Shown piece by piece: positions 33,923-43,331 of a stretch of 64,000 bases of DNA. Position 1 is the first letter of the stretch; each line of letters starts with the position of its first letter. The translations under genes were made by a program, and so were the position numbers. The stretch is from Bradyrhizobium sp. CCBAU 51765 (GTDB taxonomy: Bacteria > Pseudomonadota > Alphaproteobacteria > Rhizobiales > Xanthobacteraceae), in NCBI RefSeq assembly GCF_015291725.1, contig NZ_CP030038.1, positions 1,291,001 to 1,355,000 on the forward strand. The letters run 5' to 3'. Below the pieces are notes generated by a model. That model ran no database searches. It worked only from the letters and a program-made list of their open reading frames with translations, and was not told the DNA's origin.

Positions 33923-34228
33923 ATGAAGTTGGTCAAGACCTCGATGATCGCATGCGCTCTATCGGCTCTCGTTGCCACGCCCGTTCTCGCGCAAGGCGCG
34001 CCACCTGCCAAGTCAGGCGGCACCGTGCAGAGCAAACCGATGCAGGGCAGCACCATGGGCAGCGGCGACGAAGAAATGAACCCTCAGGCGGGCGCGGCGG
34101 GTGAGAAGACCGGCATGAAGTCGACCAAAGGCACCAGGGGCACGGTCGGCACCACGGGCAGCGCTACGCACAAGGGAACGGCTGACGACGCCGCGACGGG
34201 CGGCGCAGCCCCGTCCAAACGTTACTAA
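33923..34228 (+). CDS. secreted low-complexity Gly/Thr/Lys-rich protein
   Basis: A 101-residue protein with a signal peptide (MKLVKTSMIACALSALVATP, cleavage near LAQ at 23). The mature part is low-complexity and unfolded-looking, rich in Gly, Thr, Lys and Met, with no Cys. AGGAG lies 6 bases before the ATG. The TAA stop is part of the family-1 intergenic repeat that begins at 34225, so the natural end of the protein may once have been different. No family recognised. Confidence 0.7.
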   Translation: MKLVKTSMIACALSALVATPVLAQGAPPAKSGGTVQSKPMQGSTMGSGDEEMNPQAGAAGEKTGMKSTKGTRGTVGTTGSATHKGTADDAATGGAAPSKRY

Positions 34229-34329
34229 AGCATGATCCGGAAAAGTGCGCAGCGGTTTTCTGAAAAGAACATGCTTAAACAACAACCTAAAGCGCGATGA
34301 CGATTCATCCTAATCGCATCGCGCTTTAG
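34225..34329. repeat. two-hairpin intergenic repeat, family 1 copy 2
   Basis: Almost the same sequence as 8100-8208: AGCATGATCCGGAAAA ... TTTTCTGAAAAGAACATGCT, then CTAAAGCGCGATG ... CATCGCGCTTTAG. The first arm has small changes (T for C and A for T) that weaken that hairpin. Its second to fourth bases, TAA, supply the stop codon of the preceding gene. Confidence 0.9.
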
Positions 34330-34350
34330 TCTCGCCGGGTGGATCGGCAA

Positions 34351-34382
34351 AGCTCCGGTCGCCTCGCGGCCGGAGCTCTTTG
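34351..34382. terminator. hairpin terminator between convergent genes
   Basis: AGCTCCGG (34351-34358) and CCGGAGCT (34370-34377) pair around a 11-base loop, followed by CTTTG; on the other strand AAAG flanks follow too. It lies 14 bases past the arfB stop and could end transcripts from both sides. Confidence 0.5.
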
Positions 34383-34391
34383 CCGCACCGG

Positions 34392-34808
34392 CTAGTCGTC
34401 GAAGCTCCGGCCGCGTCCTGCCTTGACGTCACTGCGGTGCTTCTTGCCCTCGAGCCGGCGCTGCTTGGAGGCGAAGGTCGGCCGCGTCGCGCGCCTCGGC
34501 GTCGGCCTGATCATCGCTTCGCGCAGCATCTCCGTGAGACGGTCGATGGCATCCTGACGGTTGCGCTCCTGGGTGCGGAAGCGCTGCGCCTGGATCACAA
34601 TGACGCCGTCCTTGGTCATGCGCTGGCCGGCAAGGCGCGCAAGCCGCAGGGCCGCGTCCTCCGGCAAGGTCAGCTTGCGCGTGTCGAAGCGCAGCTGTGC
34701 CGAGGTCGCGACCTTGTTGACGTTCTGCCCGCCCGGGCCGGAGGCGCGGACAAAACCGATCTCGATATCGTCCTCGTCGATGACGAGATTGCGGGATATC
34801 CGCAGCAT
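34392..34808 (-). CDS. arfB: alternative ribosome-rescue factor / peptidyl-tRNA hydrolase ArfB
   Basis: A 138-residue protein that releases stalled ribosomes. The catalytic GGQ motif is at residues 26-28 (GPGGQNVNK) after MLRISRNLVIDEDDIEI. The C-terminal tail (about 105-138) is strongly basic (PRRATRPTFASKQRRLEGKK), as expected for the tail that enters the empty mRNA channel. Length equals the E. coli protein (140). The short size and lack of the other release-factor domains rule out RF1 or RF2. Confidence 0.94.
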   Translation of the reverse strand: MLRISRNLVIDEDDIEIGFVRASGPGGQNVNKVATSAQLRFDTRKLTLPEDAALRLARLAGQRMTKDGVIVIQAQRFRTQERNRQDAIDRLTEMLREAMIRPTPRRATRPTFASKQRRLEGKKHRSDVKAGRGRSFDD

Positions 34809-34879
34809 GTAGGCACCATCCGTGATGTCTGGACATATCGCGGACGCTCAGGTTCGGCAATGGCGCTCATGCAAACGCA

Positions 34880-34904
34880 AATGGCCGGGCAGGGCCCGGC
34901 CATT
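34880..34904 (-). terminator. hairpin behind the second M16 peptidase gene
   Basis: AATGGCCGGG and CCCGGCCATT pair perfectly (10 bases) around a 5-base loop, then TTGCGTTT on the minus strand. It lies 22 bases beyond the stop at 34927. The T-tract is short, so it is a moderate terminator. Confidence 0.5.
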
Positions 34905-34926
34905 CAGGACGCGCTTGCAGAAGAGA

Positions 34927-36291
34927 TCAGTTCGACTTCGGCGTCGCAGCCGCCGGTTGGGCCGCGGCCTGCGGGGCGCGGCCGACGACGACGGTGAGGA
35001 GGCCCTGGCCCCAGAGGCGCTTGGCGGCCGCCTTGGCATCGTCCAGCGTCACGGCGTCGACGATGGCGTTGCGCTTCTCGATATAGTCGATCGGCAGCTT
35101 GTCCTGCTGATATTGCAGCAGCGCCTGGGCCAGCTTGGAGGAGGTGTCGAGCGCCAGCATCTGCGAGCCCTTGAGGTAGGACTTGGCCTCGTCGAGCTCC
35201 TTCTGCGTCGGACCCTCCTCGGCCATGCGGCGCACCTCCTTCTCGATCGCGTCGATGGTGTCGCCGGCGCGGTCGGCGCGCGTGCCGGTGTTGCCGATGA
35301 AGATCGCCGAATGCTCCATCCAGAGCAGCGATTCGAACACCGAATAGGCCAGTCCGCGCTTCTCGCGGACCTCGCGATAGAGCCGGGAGGACAAGCCGCC
35401 GCCGCCGAGGATGTGGTTGACGACATAGGCCGCCATGAAGTTCGGATCGCTGCGCTTCACCCCGGGGCCGCCGAAGGTGATCACGGTCTGCGGCACGTCG
35501 AGCGTCACGAAGGTGCGTTGCGGCGGCTTTGCAGCCTCGACATCGGGAACCGGCGTCAGATTGGCCTTGGCAGGCAGGCTGCCGAATGTGTGGTCGAGCA
35601 GCTTGCCCAGGGTCGCCGGATCGACGTCGCCGACGACGGCGATCTTGAGCCCGTCCTTGGCGAGGACGCGGCCGACATAGTCCCTCATGTCGGCGACCGT
35701 GATGGTCGGCACGCTGTCGAGATTGCCGTTGGTCTGCCGGCCGTAAGGATGCTCGCCGAAGGCGACTTCCAGGAACTTGCGGCTCGCCAGCGAGGTCGGA
35801 TTGGTGGTCTCGCGGCGCAGGCCCGAGATGACCTGCGAGCGGATGCGTTCGACGTCGGCGGTGTTGAAATGCGGCGAGGTCAGCGCGCCCCTGAGCAGGT
35901 CGAAGGCCTCGTCCTTGTTGTCGCGCAGCATGCGCAGGCTGCCGCGAAACGTATCGCGGGTGGCGTTGAAGGAGAGCTCGATGGCACGGCGATCGAGCCG
36001 TTCATGGAACGTCTTGGAGTCGAGATCGCCGGAGCCTTCGTCGAGGAGATCGCCGACCAGATTGGCGACGCCCGGCTTATCCTTCGGGTCCTGGGAGGAG
36101 CCGCCGGCGAAGGAATATTCCATCGCGATCAGCGGCACGGTTGCGTCCTGCACGAACCAGGCTTCGATGCCGCCGGGCGAGATCAGGTGCTGGATTTTTG
36201 CGGCGGCATGTGACGGCGAGATAGCGGCGAGCGCGAGCGTCGCGCCGCTGGCAAGGGAGAATGCAACGCGTCGAAGGAAGGGATAGGTCAC
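34927..36291 (-). CDS. M16 family peptidase-like protein, zinc motif absent
   Basis: A 454-residue protein of the M16 family with a signal peptide (FLRRVAFSLASGATLALAAI, cleavage about 27). The HxxEH zinc motif is absent (the corresponding segment reads VANLVGDLLDEG). The Arg/Tyr pair region SRLYREVREKRGLAYS (about 325) of the non-catalytic partner is present. It starts at a GTG overlapping the stop of the active M16 gene, so the two are made together. They should form one periplasmic heterodimer, as in the bacterial two-subunit M16B enzymes. Confidence 0.9.
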   Translation of the reverse strand: MTYPFLRRVAFSLASGATLALAAISPSHAAAKIQHLISPGGIEAWFVQDATVPLIAMEYSFAGGSSQDPKDKPGVANLVGDLLDEGSGDLDSKTFHERLDRRAIELSFNATRDTFRGSLRMLRDNKDEAFDLLRGALTSPHFNTADVERIRSQVISGLRRETTNPTSLASRKFLEVAFGEHPYGRQTNGNLDSVPTITVADMRDYVGRVLAKDGLKIAVVGDVDPATLGKLLDHTFGSLPAKANLTPVPDVEAAKPPQRTFVTLDVPQTVITFGGPGVKRSDPNFMAAYVVNHILGGGGLSSRLYREVREKRGLAYSVFESLLWMEHSAIFIGNTGTRADRAGDTIDAIEKEVRRMAEEGPTQKELDEAKSYLKGSQMLALDTSSKLAQALLQYQQDKLPIDYIEKRNAIVDAVTLDDAKAAAKRLWGQGLLTVVVGRAPQAAAQPAAATPKSN

Positions 36292-37679
36292 GAACGCTTC
36301 TCCTCGCGCTTGGCGGTAGCGGTGTCCTTGATCAGATAGCCCGTCACCGAGCGCTTCTTCTCGAGCCATTTCTGCGCGACGGCGCGAACCTGCTCGGCGG
36401 TGACGGCGCGGATGCGGTCGGGCCAGCTCCGGATGTCCTCGATCGACAGGCCCGTGGTCAGCGCGCCGCCGTACCAGCGCGCCAGCACCGCCTGGTTGTC
36501 CTGGGCGTAGATCGCCTCGGCGATGAGCTGGGTCTTCACGCGCTCCAGATCCTCGGCGCGGATCGGGTTCTGCGCAACGCTGGCAATGACACCGTCGACC
36601 GCCTGCTCCACTTCTGCGAAGCTGACGCCGGGCCTCGGCGCAGCCGAGATCGCGAACTGGGTCGGGTCGAGCGAGATGCTCGAATAGCTGGCGTTGGCGG
36701 AAACCGCGAGCGGCTTGTCGACGACGAGCGCGCGGTAGAGATAGGAATTGCTGCCGCTGCCCATCAGCTGCGCCAGCACGTCGAGGGCCGCGCTCTCGCC
36801 GGCTGCTGCCGTGGTCGCGGAGGGCACCAGATAATAGCGCCGCATGCTCGGCTGCTCGACGCGCGGGTCGGCCAGCGTGACGGTGCGCGGGGCGGCGGGC
36901 TCCGGCTCCTGCGGACGGACGCGCCGTGCCGGAATCGCGGGCTGCGCCGGGATCGAGCCGAAATTGCGCTCGACCAGCGGGCGGATTTCGGCGGCGTCGA
37001 CGTCACCGGCGATCACCAGGATCGCGTTGTTCGGCGCATAAAAGCGGCGATAGAAGGCGAGCGCATCCTCGCGATCGAGCTTTTCGATCTCCTGATGCCA
37101 GCCGATCACCGGACGCCCATAGGGATGGTTGAGATAGAGCGCGGCCATGATCTGCTCGTTCAGCCGCGCATCCGGATTGTTGGCGACGCGCATGTTGTAC
37201 TCTTCGAGCACGACGTCGCGCTCAGGCAACACGTTCTCGTCCTTGAGGACGAGGCCCGTCATGCGGTCGGCCTCGAACTCCATCATGGTCGGCAGCTGCT
37301 CTTTCGGCACACGCTGGTAGTAATTGGTGTAGTCGACCGAGGTGGAGGCGTTCTCGTTGCCGCCGACGCGAAGCACGGTCTGGGAGAATTCTCCGGCCGG
37401 ATGCTTCGAGGTGCCCTTGAACATCAGGTGCTCGAGGAAGTGCGCCAGCCCGGACTTGCCGGGAGTCTCGTCCGCCGAGCCGACCTTGTACCAGATCATC
37501 TCGGTGACGACGGGCGTGCGGTGATCCGGGATCACCACGACCTGCATGCCGTTGCTGAGCGTGAAGCTGGCTGGCGGAGCCGATGTTACCGTGGTCTGGG
37601 CGAGGGACGTGCCGGCTGAGAGGACACTCGTCGAAAGCAGCGCGGCAAGGAGGCAGGCAGCCGATCGGTAAGAGGACAT
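36288..37679 (-). CDS. M16 family zinc metallopeptidase
   Basis: A 463-residue active M16 peptidase. A signal peptide (MSSYRSAACLLAALLSTSVL, cleavage about 28) is followed by the zinc motif HFLEH at residues 80-84, with the third ligand Glu about 77 residues on (ERDVVLEEYNM). The C-terminal domain has the SNSYLYRALV block. The first ATG of a pair (37682) has the ribosome site too near, so the second (37679), 5 bases from AGGA, is used. It is translated before its inactive partner. The family degrades peptides in the periplasm. Confidence 0.93.
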   Translation of the reverse strand: MSSYRSAACLLAALLSTSVLSAGTSLAQTTVTSAPPASFTLSNGMQVVVIPDHRTPVVTEMIWYKVGSADETPGKSGLAHFLEHLMFKGTSKHPAGEFSQTVLRVGGNENASTSVDYTNYYQRVPKEQLPTMMEFEADRMTGLVLKDENVLPERDVVLEEYNMRVANNPDARLNEQIMAALYLNHPYGRPVIGWHQEIEKLDREDALAFYRRFYAPNNAILVIAGDVDAAEIRPLVERNFGSIPAQPAIPARRVRPQEPEPAAPRTVTLADPRVEQPSMRRYYLVPSATTAAAGESAALDVLAQLMGSGSNSYLYRALVVDKPLAVSANASYSSISLDPTQFAISAAPRPGVSFAEVEQAVDGVIASVAQNPIRAEDLERVKTQLIAEAIYAQDNQAVLARWYGGALTTGLSIEDIRSWPDRIRAVTAEQVRAVAQKWLEKKRSVTGYLIKDTATAKREEKRS

Positions 37680-37882
37680 CATGATCCTTTTGAAAGGCCG
37701 AGCCCGGATGTCCGGCTCGGAGGCACGGCATGCTACACCGTGCGGCTGAGGCTTCGCGTCACGAAGCAGAGAACGCATGTCGTAGGCAAGTTACTGATAG
37801 GCAATTTACGGCTGCGCCGGGCGTGCAGGGATGCGCCGGCGCCGGCCTCGCTTTTGTCAGGATGTCGCAGTGGACAGGAACG

Positions 37883-38605
37883 CTATTGTTCCTTCTCCTT
37901 GCCAGACATGATGTCGTAATACATCCGCCGCGACTTGTCCGGCCCGGCGCCATAGGCGTAGTTCGGCGATGGCGTCTGGTAGCCCGGCGGCGGCTCGACC
38001 AGCGACTGGCGCGGCGGCTCCGACGTGAACTCCTTGGACTCGGAGCTGTTGCCGCCCTTCATCATGTTCCACAGACCGCCGGTGAAACCGAGCTCGGCGG
38101 GGCTCAGCGACGGGTTGCCGTTGGTGCCCGGCTGAATCGGATCGTTGCTCGTGCGGGGCGCCGCGGCGACCTGGCCGGCCTTCATCTCGGCAGGCGTCAG
38201 CGGCTGGGCGGCCTGCCAGTTCTCCGTTGCCTTGGTGGCCTTCTTGCGCGCGGCGATGGCTTCCTTGCGGCGCTTTTCTTCGGGGTCCTTGGGCCAGTTC
38301 GGCGCAGCCTTGGCTTCGGTCGCAGGCGGCGGCAGATCGAGCTTGGGCGGCACCACCAGCGGCGAGCGCTCGCGGTATTCGATGCCCTTCTTTTCCATGC
38401 TCTTGGCGCCGATGCCGGACATCAGATTGTCGATGAGCCTCTCTTCGAAGGTCATATCGTCTTCCTCGTCGTCGTCACCGGCGCGGGCCGCGCCGGTCGA
38501 CATGACGAGGCCGATGCCAAGTGCGACAGCGGACAATTTCAATGCCCGCCAGAGCCCCCACCGGAGGTCTCGCACCATCGAATCGCTGGTCATCGCGCTG
38601 CGCAT
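37883..38605 (-). CDS. secreted hypothetical protein between lspA and the peptidases
   Basis: A 240-residue protein. After a 22-residue cytoplasmic start it has a signal helix (LKLSAVALGIGLVMSTGAARA, cleavage about 42). The mature part is acidic at first (DDDEEDDMTFEERLIDNLMS), then Pro/Lys/Ala-rich and probably disordered, ending SRRMYYDIMSGKEKEQ. Two or three in-frame ATGs exist at the N-terminus; the first is used. Position between lspA and the M16 genes is the same as a conserved hypothetical in related genomes, as I recall. Function unknown. Confidence 0.75.
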   Translation of the reverse strand: MRSAMTSDSMVRDLRWGLWRALKLSAVALGIGLVMSTGAARAGDDDEEDDMTFEERLIDNLMSGIGAKSMEKKGIEYRERSPLVVPPKLDLPPPATEAKAAPNWPKDPEEKRRKEAIAARKKATKATENWQAAQPLTPAEMKAGQVAAAPRTSNDPIQPGTNGNPSLSPAELGFTGGLWNMMKGGNSSESKEFTSEPPRQSLVEPPPGYQTPSPNYAYGAGPDKSRRMYYDIMSGKEKEQ

Positions 38606-38701
38606 TGCTTTACCTGTTCCATATTGTGGCAGATCGCCGCGCGCACGCGGCTCTCATCCTCGCAAAGGCCGGGTTCCACCGCCGGTCCGTATCGGCCGGG
38701 A

Positions 38702-39196
38702 TCAGGGCGCTTTTGCGGCGGGTACCCCCAGGAAGGAATCATACAATAGCGCCGCCACCCCAGCAACGATGGCCACGTCGGCGAGGTTAAACACATACCA
38801 ATTATAGGTTTTTCCGGCGATCTCGATGTGGAGCAGGGCGAAATCCACCACCGCGCCATAGGCCAGGCGGTCGATGCCGTTACCGATGGCGCCGCCGATG
38901 ATCAGGCCGAGCGCGATCGTAGCAAGCATGGTGTGCGAGCGGGCCATCCAGATCGCCAGCGCGACCACCGCGATACCTTTGACGGCCATCAGCGCGAGCT
39001 GCGCTGCCTGGCTGTCGTTCTGGAGCCAGCCGAAGCTGATTCCGATGTTCCAGGCCAGCACCAGGTCGAAGAATGGCGTCACCCGCACCGCCCCGCGGCC
39101 GGCGAGGTCGAACACATTCAGGAGCCAGAGCTTCGAGGCCTGGTCTGCCACCAGCGTGACCATTGCCGCGAGGATGCCGGCGCGGAGCGGGGTCAT
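38702..39196 (-). CDS. lspA: lipoprotein signal peptidase (signal peptidase II)
   Basis: A 164-residue membrane aspartyl peptidase that cleaves lipoprotein signal peptides. Four hydrophobic helices are visible. The catalytic Asp residues are in GGAIGNGIDR (Asp 109) and YVFNLAD (Asp 140), at the same spacing as in E. coli (114 and 141). It starts 10 bases past the ileS stop and is probably co-transcribed with it, as in many proteobacteria. Confidence 0.95.
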   Translation of the reverse strand: MTPLRAGILAAMVTLVADQASKLWLLNVFDLAGRGAVRVTPFFDLVLAWNIGISFGWLQNDSQAAQLALMAVKGIAVVALAIWMARSHTMLATIALGLIIGGAIGNGIDRLAYGAVVDFALLHIEIAGKTYNWYVFNLADVAIVAGVAALLYDSFLGVPAAKAP

Positions 39197-39206
39197 GGGC
39201 GACCGA

Positions 39207-42200
39207 TCAGACGCTCACCCCCAGCGCCTTCCATTCGCGCAGCGCCTTGGCGTCGCGCGGGGTGACGTCGGGGTATTCGGGGTCCTCGCCGACGGTCGGC
39301 GAGATCTTCCAGGAGCGGGCGCATTTGGTGCCGACCGCCTTCTCCACCACGACCGCAACGCCGGGCACGGCATCGAGACGGAACGCCGAAGCCGGCGCCT
39401 CGCCCTCCCGCACCTCGTAGTTCGAGGTGATGCAGATCTCGGCGAGATCGGTGTCGAACAGCGTCATCAGCATGTCGCGGTCGGCGACATAGATCACCGG
39501 CGACGCCTCGAGCGAGGAGCCGATGTTCTTGGCGGCGCGTTCGAGCTCGAGCGCCCCGGTGACGACGCGGCGGACGTTGCGGATCGTTTCCCACTTTGCG
39601 GCGAGCCTGTCGTCGCGCAGGTCTTCCAGGTCGGTCGGGAACAGCGTCAGATGCACGGACGGCTCGGCGTCGGGCCGGTACATGCGCCAGCCTTCCTCCG
39701 CGGTGAAGCTGAGGATCGGCGCCAGCCATTTCAGGATCGAGGCGCACAGCAGGTCGATGGTCGTCAGCGCCGCCTTGCGCGTCAGCGAAGAGGGCGGATC
39801 GCAATACAGCGTGTCCTTGCGGATATCGAAGTAGAACGCGGAGAGCTCGCTGTTCAGGAAGGCGGACAGGATCGCGACCACGGTCTTGTAGTCGAACTCC
39901 CGATAGGCCTTGCCGATCGCGGTGGCGCGCACCGCGAGTTCGTGCAGCATCAGGCGCTCCAGCTCGGGCATCTCGGCGGGCGCGACTGCGTCGGTCGGCT
40001 TGTAGTGATGCAGCGTGCCCAGCATCCAGCGCACGGTGTTGCGCAGCTTGCGATAGGTCTCGACGGTGTTCTTCAGGATCTCGGGCCCGATGCGCTGGTC
40101 GTCGGTGTAGTCGCTGGATGCGACCCAGAGCCTCAGGATGTCGGCGCCGGAGTCCTTGATGACGGACTGCGGCTCGATGGTGTTGCCAAGCGACTTCGAC
40201 ATCTTGCGGCCGTCCTCGGCCTGGGTGAAGCCGTGGGTCAGCACGATGTCGTAGGGCGCGCGTCCGCGCGTGCCGCAGCTTTCCAGCAGCGAGGAGTGGA
40301 ACCAGCCGCGGTGCTGGTCCGAGCCTTCCAGGTACATCACCGTGTCGGTGCCGCCGTCGACCTTGCGCTTGATGCCTGACAGCCCCGGGAAATGCACGGG
40401 GTCTTCGAGCACGAAGGCGTGGGTCGAGCCTGAATCGAACCAGACGTCGAGGATGTCGTCGACCTTCTGCCAGTCTTCGTTCGCGCGCGCCCCGAGGAAG
40501 CGCTCGCGCGCACCCTTCGCGTACCATGCGTCGGCGCCTTCTTTCTCGAAGGCTTCACCGATGCGCGCATTGACGGCCTCGTCCTGGAGGATCTCGGCGG
40601 AGCCGTCGCCCTTCTCGCGCACGAACACGGCGATCGGCACGCCCCAGGCGCGCTGGCGCGAGATCACCCAGTCCGGGCGCGCCTCGATCATGCCGTTGAT
40701 GCGGTTCTCGCCCGACGGCGGCACCCATTGCGTCACCGAGATCGCGTGCAGCGCGCGGGCGCGCAGCGTGTCGCCGGCCTTGGTCTTGCCAGCCGTCGCA
40801 ATCGGCTTGTCCATCGCGATGAACCATTGCGGCGTGTTGCGGAAGATCACCGGCTTCTTGGAGCGCCAGGAGTGCGGATATTGGTGCTTGAGCCGGCCGC
40901 GCGCGAGCAGCATGCCTCTGTCGACGAGCGCCTTGATCACGGCCTCGTTGGCATCGCCCGTCTCGCCCTTGTCGGTGATGACGCGCTTGCCGGCAAAACC
41001 CGGCGCGTGATCGGTGTAGGCGCCGTTCTCGTCGACGGTGTAGGGGATCGCGGTGTTGATGCCGCGCGCGTCGAGATCGCGCGCCTGCGCCGTCCAGACA
41101 TCGAAGTCCTCGCGGCCATGGCCGGGCGCCGTGTGCACGAAGCCGGTGCCGGTGTCATCGGTGACATGGTCGCCGGGCAGCAGCGGCACGACGAAGTCAT
41201 AGCCGCCGCCAAGGCCCTTCAGCGGATGGGCACATTCGATCGCGTCCATGGTGTCGCCGGGGACTTCGCGGACCTTCTCATAGGCCGTCACGCGCGCCTG
41301 CTTGAAGACTTCTTGCGCAAGCGCGTCGGCGAGGATCAGCAGATCGCCGGTCTTGGCCCAATTGTCGGCGGGCGCGTCCGTCACCTTGTAGAGGCCATAG
41401 GCGATCTTCGGCGAGAACGAGATGGCGCGGTTGCCGGGCAGCGTCCAGGGCGTGGTGGTCCAGATCACGACGCTTGCGGAGGCGAGCGCACCATGCGCGG
41501 GCGAGGTCACCGGGAATTTCACCCACACCGTATCGGAGGTGTGGTCCTCGTATTCCACTTCGGCTTCGGCCAGCGCGGTCTTCTCGACCACGCTCCACAT
41601 CACCGGCTTGGAGCCGCGATAGAGCGTGCCGTTGGCGGCGAACTTCATCAGCTCGCGCGCGATCTGGGCTTCGGCGGGATAGCTCATGGTGGCGTAGGGA
41701 TGGTCCCAGTCGCCGATCACGCCGAGGCGCTTGAACTCCTCGCGCTGCACGCCGAGCCAGTGCGTGGCATAGGCGCGGCACTCCTTGCGGAAATCGATCA
41801 TCGCGGCAGAGTCGCGGAAGTCGGGCTTCTGCTTGCCCTTCTTGCGGTAGTGCTCTTCCTCGACCTTCCACTCGATCGGCAGGCCGTGGCAGTCCCAGCC
41901 GGGCACGTAGTTGGAATCGAAGCCGAGCATCTGCTGGCTCTTGGTGACGAGATCCTTCAGGATCTTGTTCAGCGCCGTGCCGATATGGATGTTGCCGTTG
42001 GCGTAGGGCGGGCCGTCATGCAGCACGAACTTGGCCCGGCCCTTCGCAGCTTGGCGTAGCTTCTCGTAGAGGCCGATCTCGTACCAGCGCTTGAGGATCT
42101 CCGGCTCGCGTTGCGGCAGGCCGGCGCGCATCGGGAATTCGGTCTGCGGCAGGAACAGGGTTTTCGAATAGTCTTTGGCTTCAGACTTTTGGGACTTCTG

Positions 42201-42215
42201 CGGCTTTTCGGACAT
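39207..42215 (-). CDS. ileS: isoleucyl-tRNA synthetase
   Basis: A 1002-residue class I synthetase. The HIGH-type motif is [12 protein letters not shown] (about residue 70-81, Thr at the last place) and KMSKS is in [13 protein letters not shown] (about residue 660). The editing domain lies between ([15 protein letters not shown], about 250). The C-terminal zinc region that in other bacteria has CxxC...CxxC is reduced here: [20 protein letters not shown] keeps only one Cys, so it likely cannot bind zinc. Length is a little above the E. coli protein (938). Confidence 0.96.
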   Translation of the reverse strand: MSEKPQKSQKSEAKDYSKTLFLPQTEFPMRAGLPQREPEILKRWYEIGLYEKLRQAAKGRAKFVLHDGPPYANGNIHIGTALNKILKDLVTKSQQMLGFDSNYVPGWDCHGLPIEWKVEEEHYRKKGKQKPDFRDSAAMIDFRKECRAYATHWLGVQREEFKRLGVIGDWDHPYATMSYPAEAQIARELMKFAANGTLYRGSKPVMWSVVEKTALAEAEVEYEDHTSDTVWVKFPVTSPAHGALASASVVIWTTTPWTLPGNRAISFSPKIAYGLYKVTDAPADNWAKTGDLLILADALAQEVFKQARVTAYEKVREVPGDTMDAIECAHPLKGLGGGYDFVVPLLPGDHVTDDTGTGFVHTAPGHGREDFDVWTAQARDLDARGINTAIPYTVDENGAYTDHAPGFAGKRVITDKGETGDANEAVIKALVDRGMLLARGRLKHQYPHSWRSKKPVIFRNTPQWFIAMDKPIATAGKTKAGDTLRARALHAISVTQWVPPSGENRINGMIEARPDWVISRQRAWGVPIAVFVREKGDGSAEILQDEAVNARIGEAFEKEGADAWYAKGARERFLGARANEDWQKVDDILDVWFDSGSTHAFVLEDPVHFPGLSGIKRKVDGGTDTVMYLEGSDQHRGWFHSSLLESCGTRGRAPYDIVLTHGFTQAEDGRKMSKSLGNTIEPQSVIKDSGADILRLWVASSDYTDDQRIGPEILKNTVETYRKLRNTVRWMLGTLHHYKPTDAVAPAEMPELERLMLHELAVRATAIGKAYREFDYKTVVAILSAFLNSELSAFYFDIRKDTLYCDPPSSLTRKAALTTIDLLCASILKWLAPILSFTAEEGWRMYRPDAEPSVHLTLFPTDLEDLRDDRLAAKWETIRNVRRVVTGALELERAAKNIGSSLEASPVIYVADRDMLMTLFDTDLAEICITSNYEVREGEAPASAFRLDAVPGVAVVVEKAVGTKCARSWKISPTVGEDPEYPDVTPRDAKALREWKALGVSV

Positions 42216-42450
42216 GAGGCTGACTGGCTCGGAAGGGCGCGGGAACGGATCGCGATGCGGAATCGCGGGAGTGAAACGACAAAATCCCGGTCTTGCGCCG
42301 AGCCAAAGGCTCAGGCGGAAGCCGGGCCGCTAATCCCTATGATGCGCCGCGCAAACATGGGCCTCTCCATAGCAGGGGGCCAAGGGAAGCGCAAAGGGCT
42401 AGGGACCCAATTCGGCGACGCGAGACGCTATTGCGGAATTCCATGGCGCA

Positions 42451-42468
42451 GTTAATGTATTGATTAAC
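42451..42468. promoter_or_regulatory. operator-like palindrome before the toxin-antitoxin pair
   Basis: GTTAATGTATTGATTAAC: arms GTTAAT and ATTAAC are perfectly complementary around six bases. It ends 13 bases before the antitoxin ATG. Position fits autoregulation by the antitoxin, common for this class. Confidence 0.55.
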
Positions 42469-42481
42469 GGAGATAAATTCC

Positions 42482-42880
42482 ATGAGCGCAGGCCACCTTG
42501 CTGAGGTCTTTGAGGAGCTCAAGCAGATCCGCCGACGCGGCGGGAAGCAAAATGCTCAGGCGCATTCAGAAATTGCATCATCGCTTGAAGACGCCTACGC
42601 GGTGTTGATTGAGGCTGGTCAGCGTGAGACCGCGGACCTGCTCCGTGTCGTGATAGTTGAACTCAAATCGCTCGAGAAATCTGGATCTTTGGTCAGGGCT
42701 TTGGAGATCAAGACGCTCGCTGATCGCGTTTTTGGCGATCCGGCAAAGGCGGAGACTTGGCTGCAGCGACCAAATCGCTCTCTATCAGGTCAGAAACCGG
42801 CCGACTTGCTAGAGGATGAACTGGGAGCAGCCGTTGTTCGTGAACTGTTAGAACGGATCGATCACGGAATCTTTGCCTGA
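42482..42880 (+). CDS. Xre/MbcA/ParS-type antitoxin of a RES pair
   Basis: A 132-residue protein. The C-terminal part (about residues 60-132) contains the MbcA/ParS/Xre toxin-binding domain pattern: ALEIKTLADRVFGDPAKAET then WLQRPNRSLSGQKPADLLED, ending VVRELLERIDHGIFA. The N-terminal part is helical and more variable, perhaps the DNA-binding or oligomer part. GGAG is about 8 bases before the ATG. It is followed after 9 bases by a RES-domain gene. Lower GC than the surrounding core genes suggests acquired DNA. Confidence 0.85.
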   Translation: MSAGHLAEVFEELKQIRRRGGKQNAQAHSEIASSLEDAYAVLIEAGQRETADLLRVVIVELKSLEKSGSLVRALEIKTLADRVFGDPAKAETWLQRPNRSLSGQKPADLLEDELGAAVVRELLERIDHGIFA

Positions 42881-42889
42881 GTTCACAAG

Positions 42890-43327
42890 ATGGAGCTCTG
42901 GCGAATTTCCAACTACGTCGATCTTTCCGGGATTGGTGGCCTGAGGGCCGCAGGCCGGTGGCATTCTCAGGGCAAGCGGATCGTTTATCTTGCCGATCAC
43001 CCATCGAGCGCATTGTTGGAAATGCTGGTTCACATGGACCGCGATCTCATACCGTCGACGTACCAGCTGCTGCGGATTTCCGTCCCTGAGGGCATCAAGG
43101 TCGAAACCGTCGAATCAGAATTGCCTCCGGATTGGCAGTCGCACACGATTGTCAGCCGTGAAATTGGTGATCGATGGCTTGATCGGTCAACCAGTGCGCT
43201 CTTGCAGGTGCCCTCGGCGATCAGCACGCAGGGATCCAACTTTCTCCTGAACCCTGCACATCCAGACGCGGCGCGCGTTGGCGTGGCCGAGGTGATCCAG
43301 GCGCCGTTCGATCCACGGCTGGTCTGA
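42890..43327 (+). CDS. RES domain toxin
   Basis: A 145-residue RES-domain protein. Known RES toxins degrade NAD+ and stop growth until neutralised. The three named residues are visible: Arg in MELWRIS (residue 5), Glu in SSALLEMLVHM (about 44), and Ser in VPSAIS (about 108). The GGLRAAGRWHSQGKRIVYLA block near the N-terminus is typical. Its start is only 9 bases after the antitoxin stop, with a weak ribosome site, so translation may depend on the antitoxin. It converges with ribF (5 bases apart). Confidence 0.9.
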   Translation: MELWRISNYVDLSGIGGLRAAGRWHSQGKRIVYLADHPSSALLEMLVHMDRDLIPSTYQLLRISVPEGIKVETVESELPPDWQSHTIVSREIGDRWLDRSTSALLQVPSAISTQGSNFLLNPAHPDAARVGVAEVIQAPFDPRLV

Positions 43328-43331
43328 TTGA

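Noticed and set aside
42280..42345. Possible T-box or other aminoacyl-tRNA sensing leader before ileS
   Set aside because: The stem CCCGG...CCGGG is present, but no T-box consensus is seen, and T-boxes are not expected in this group.
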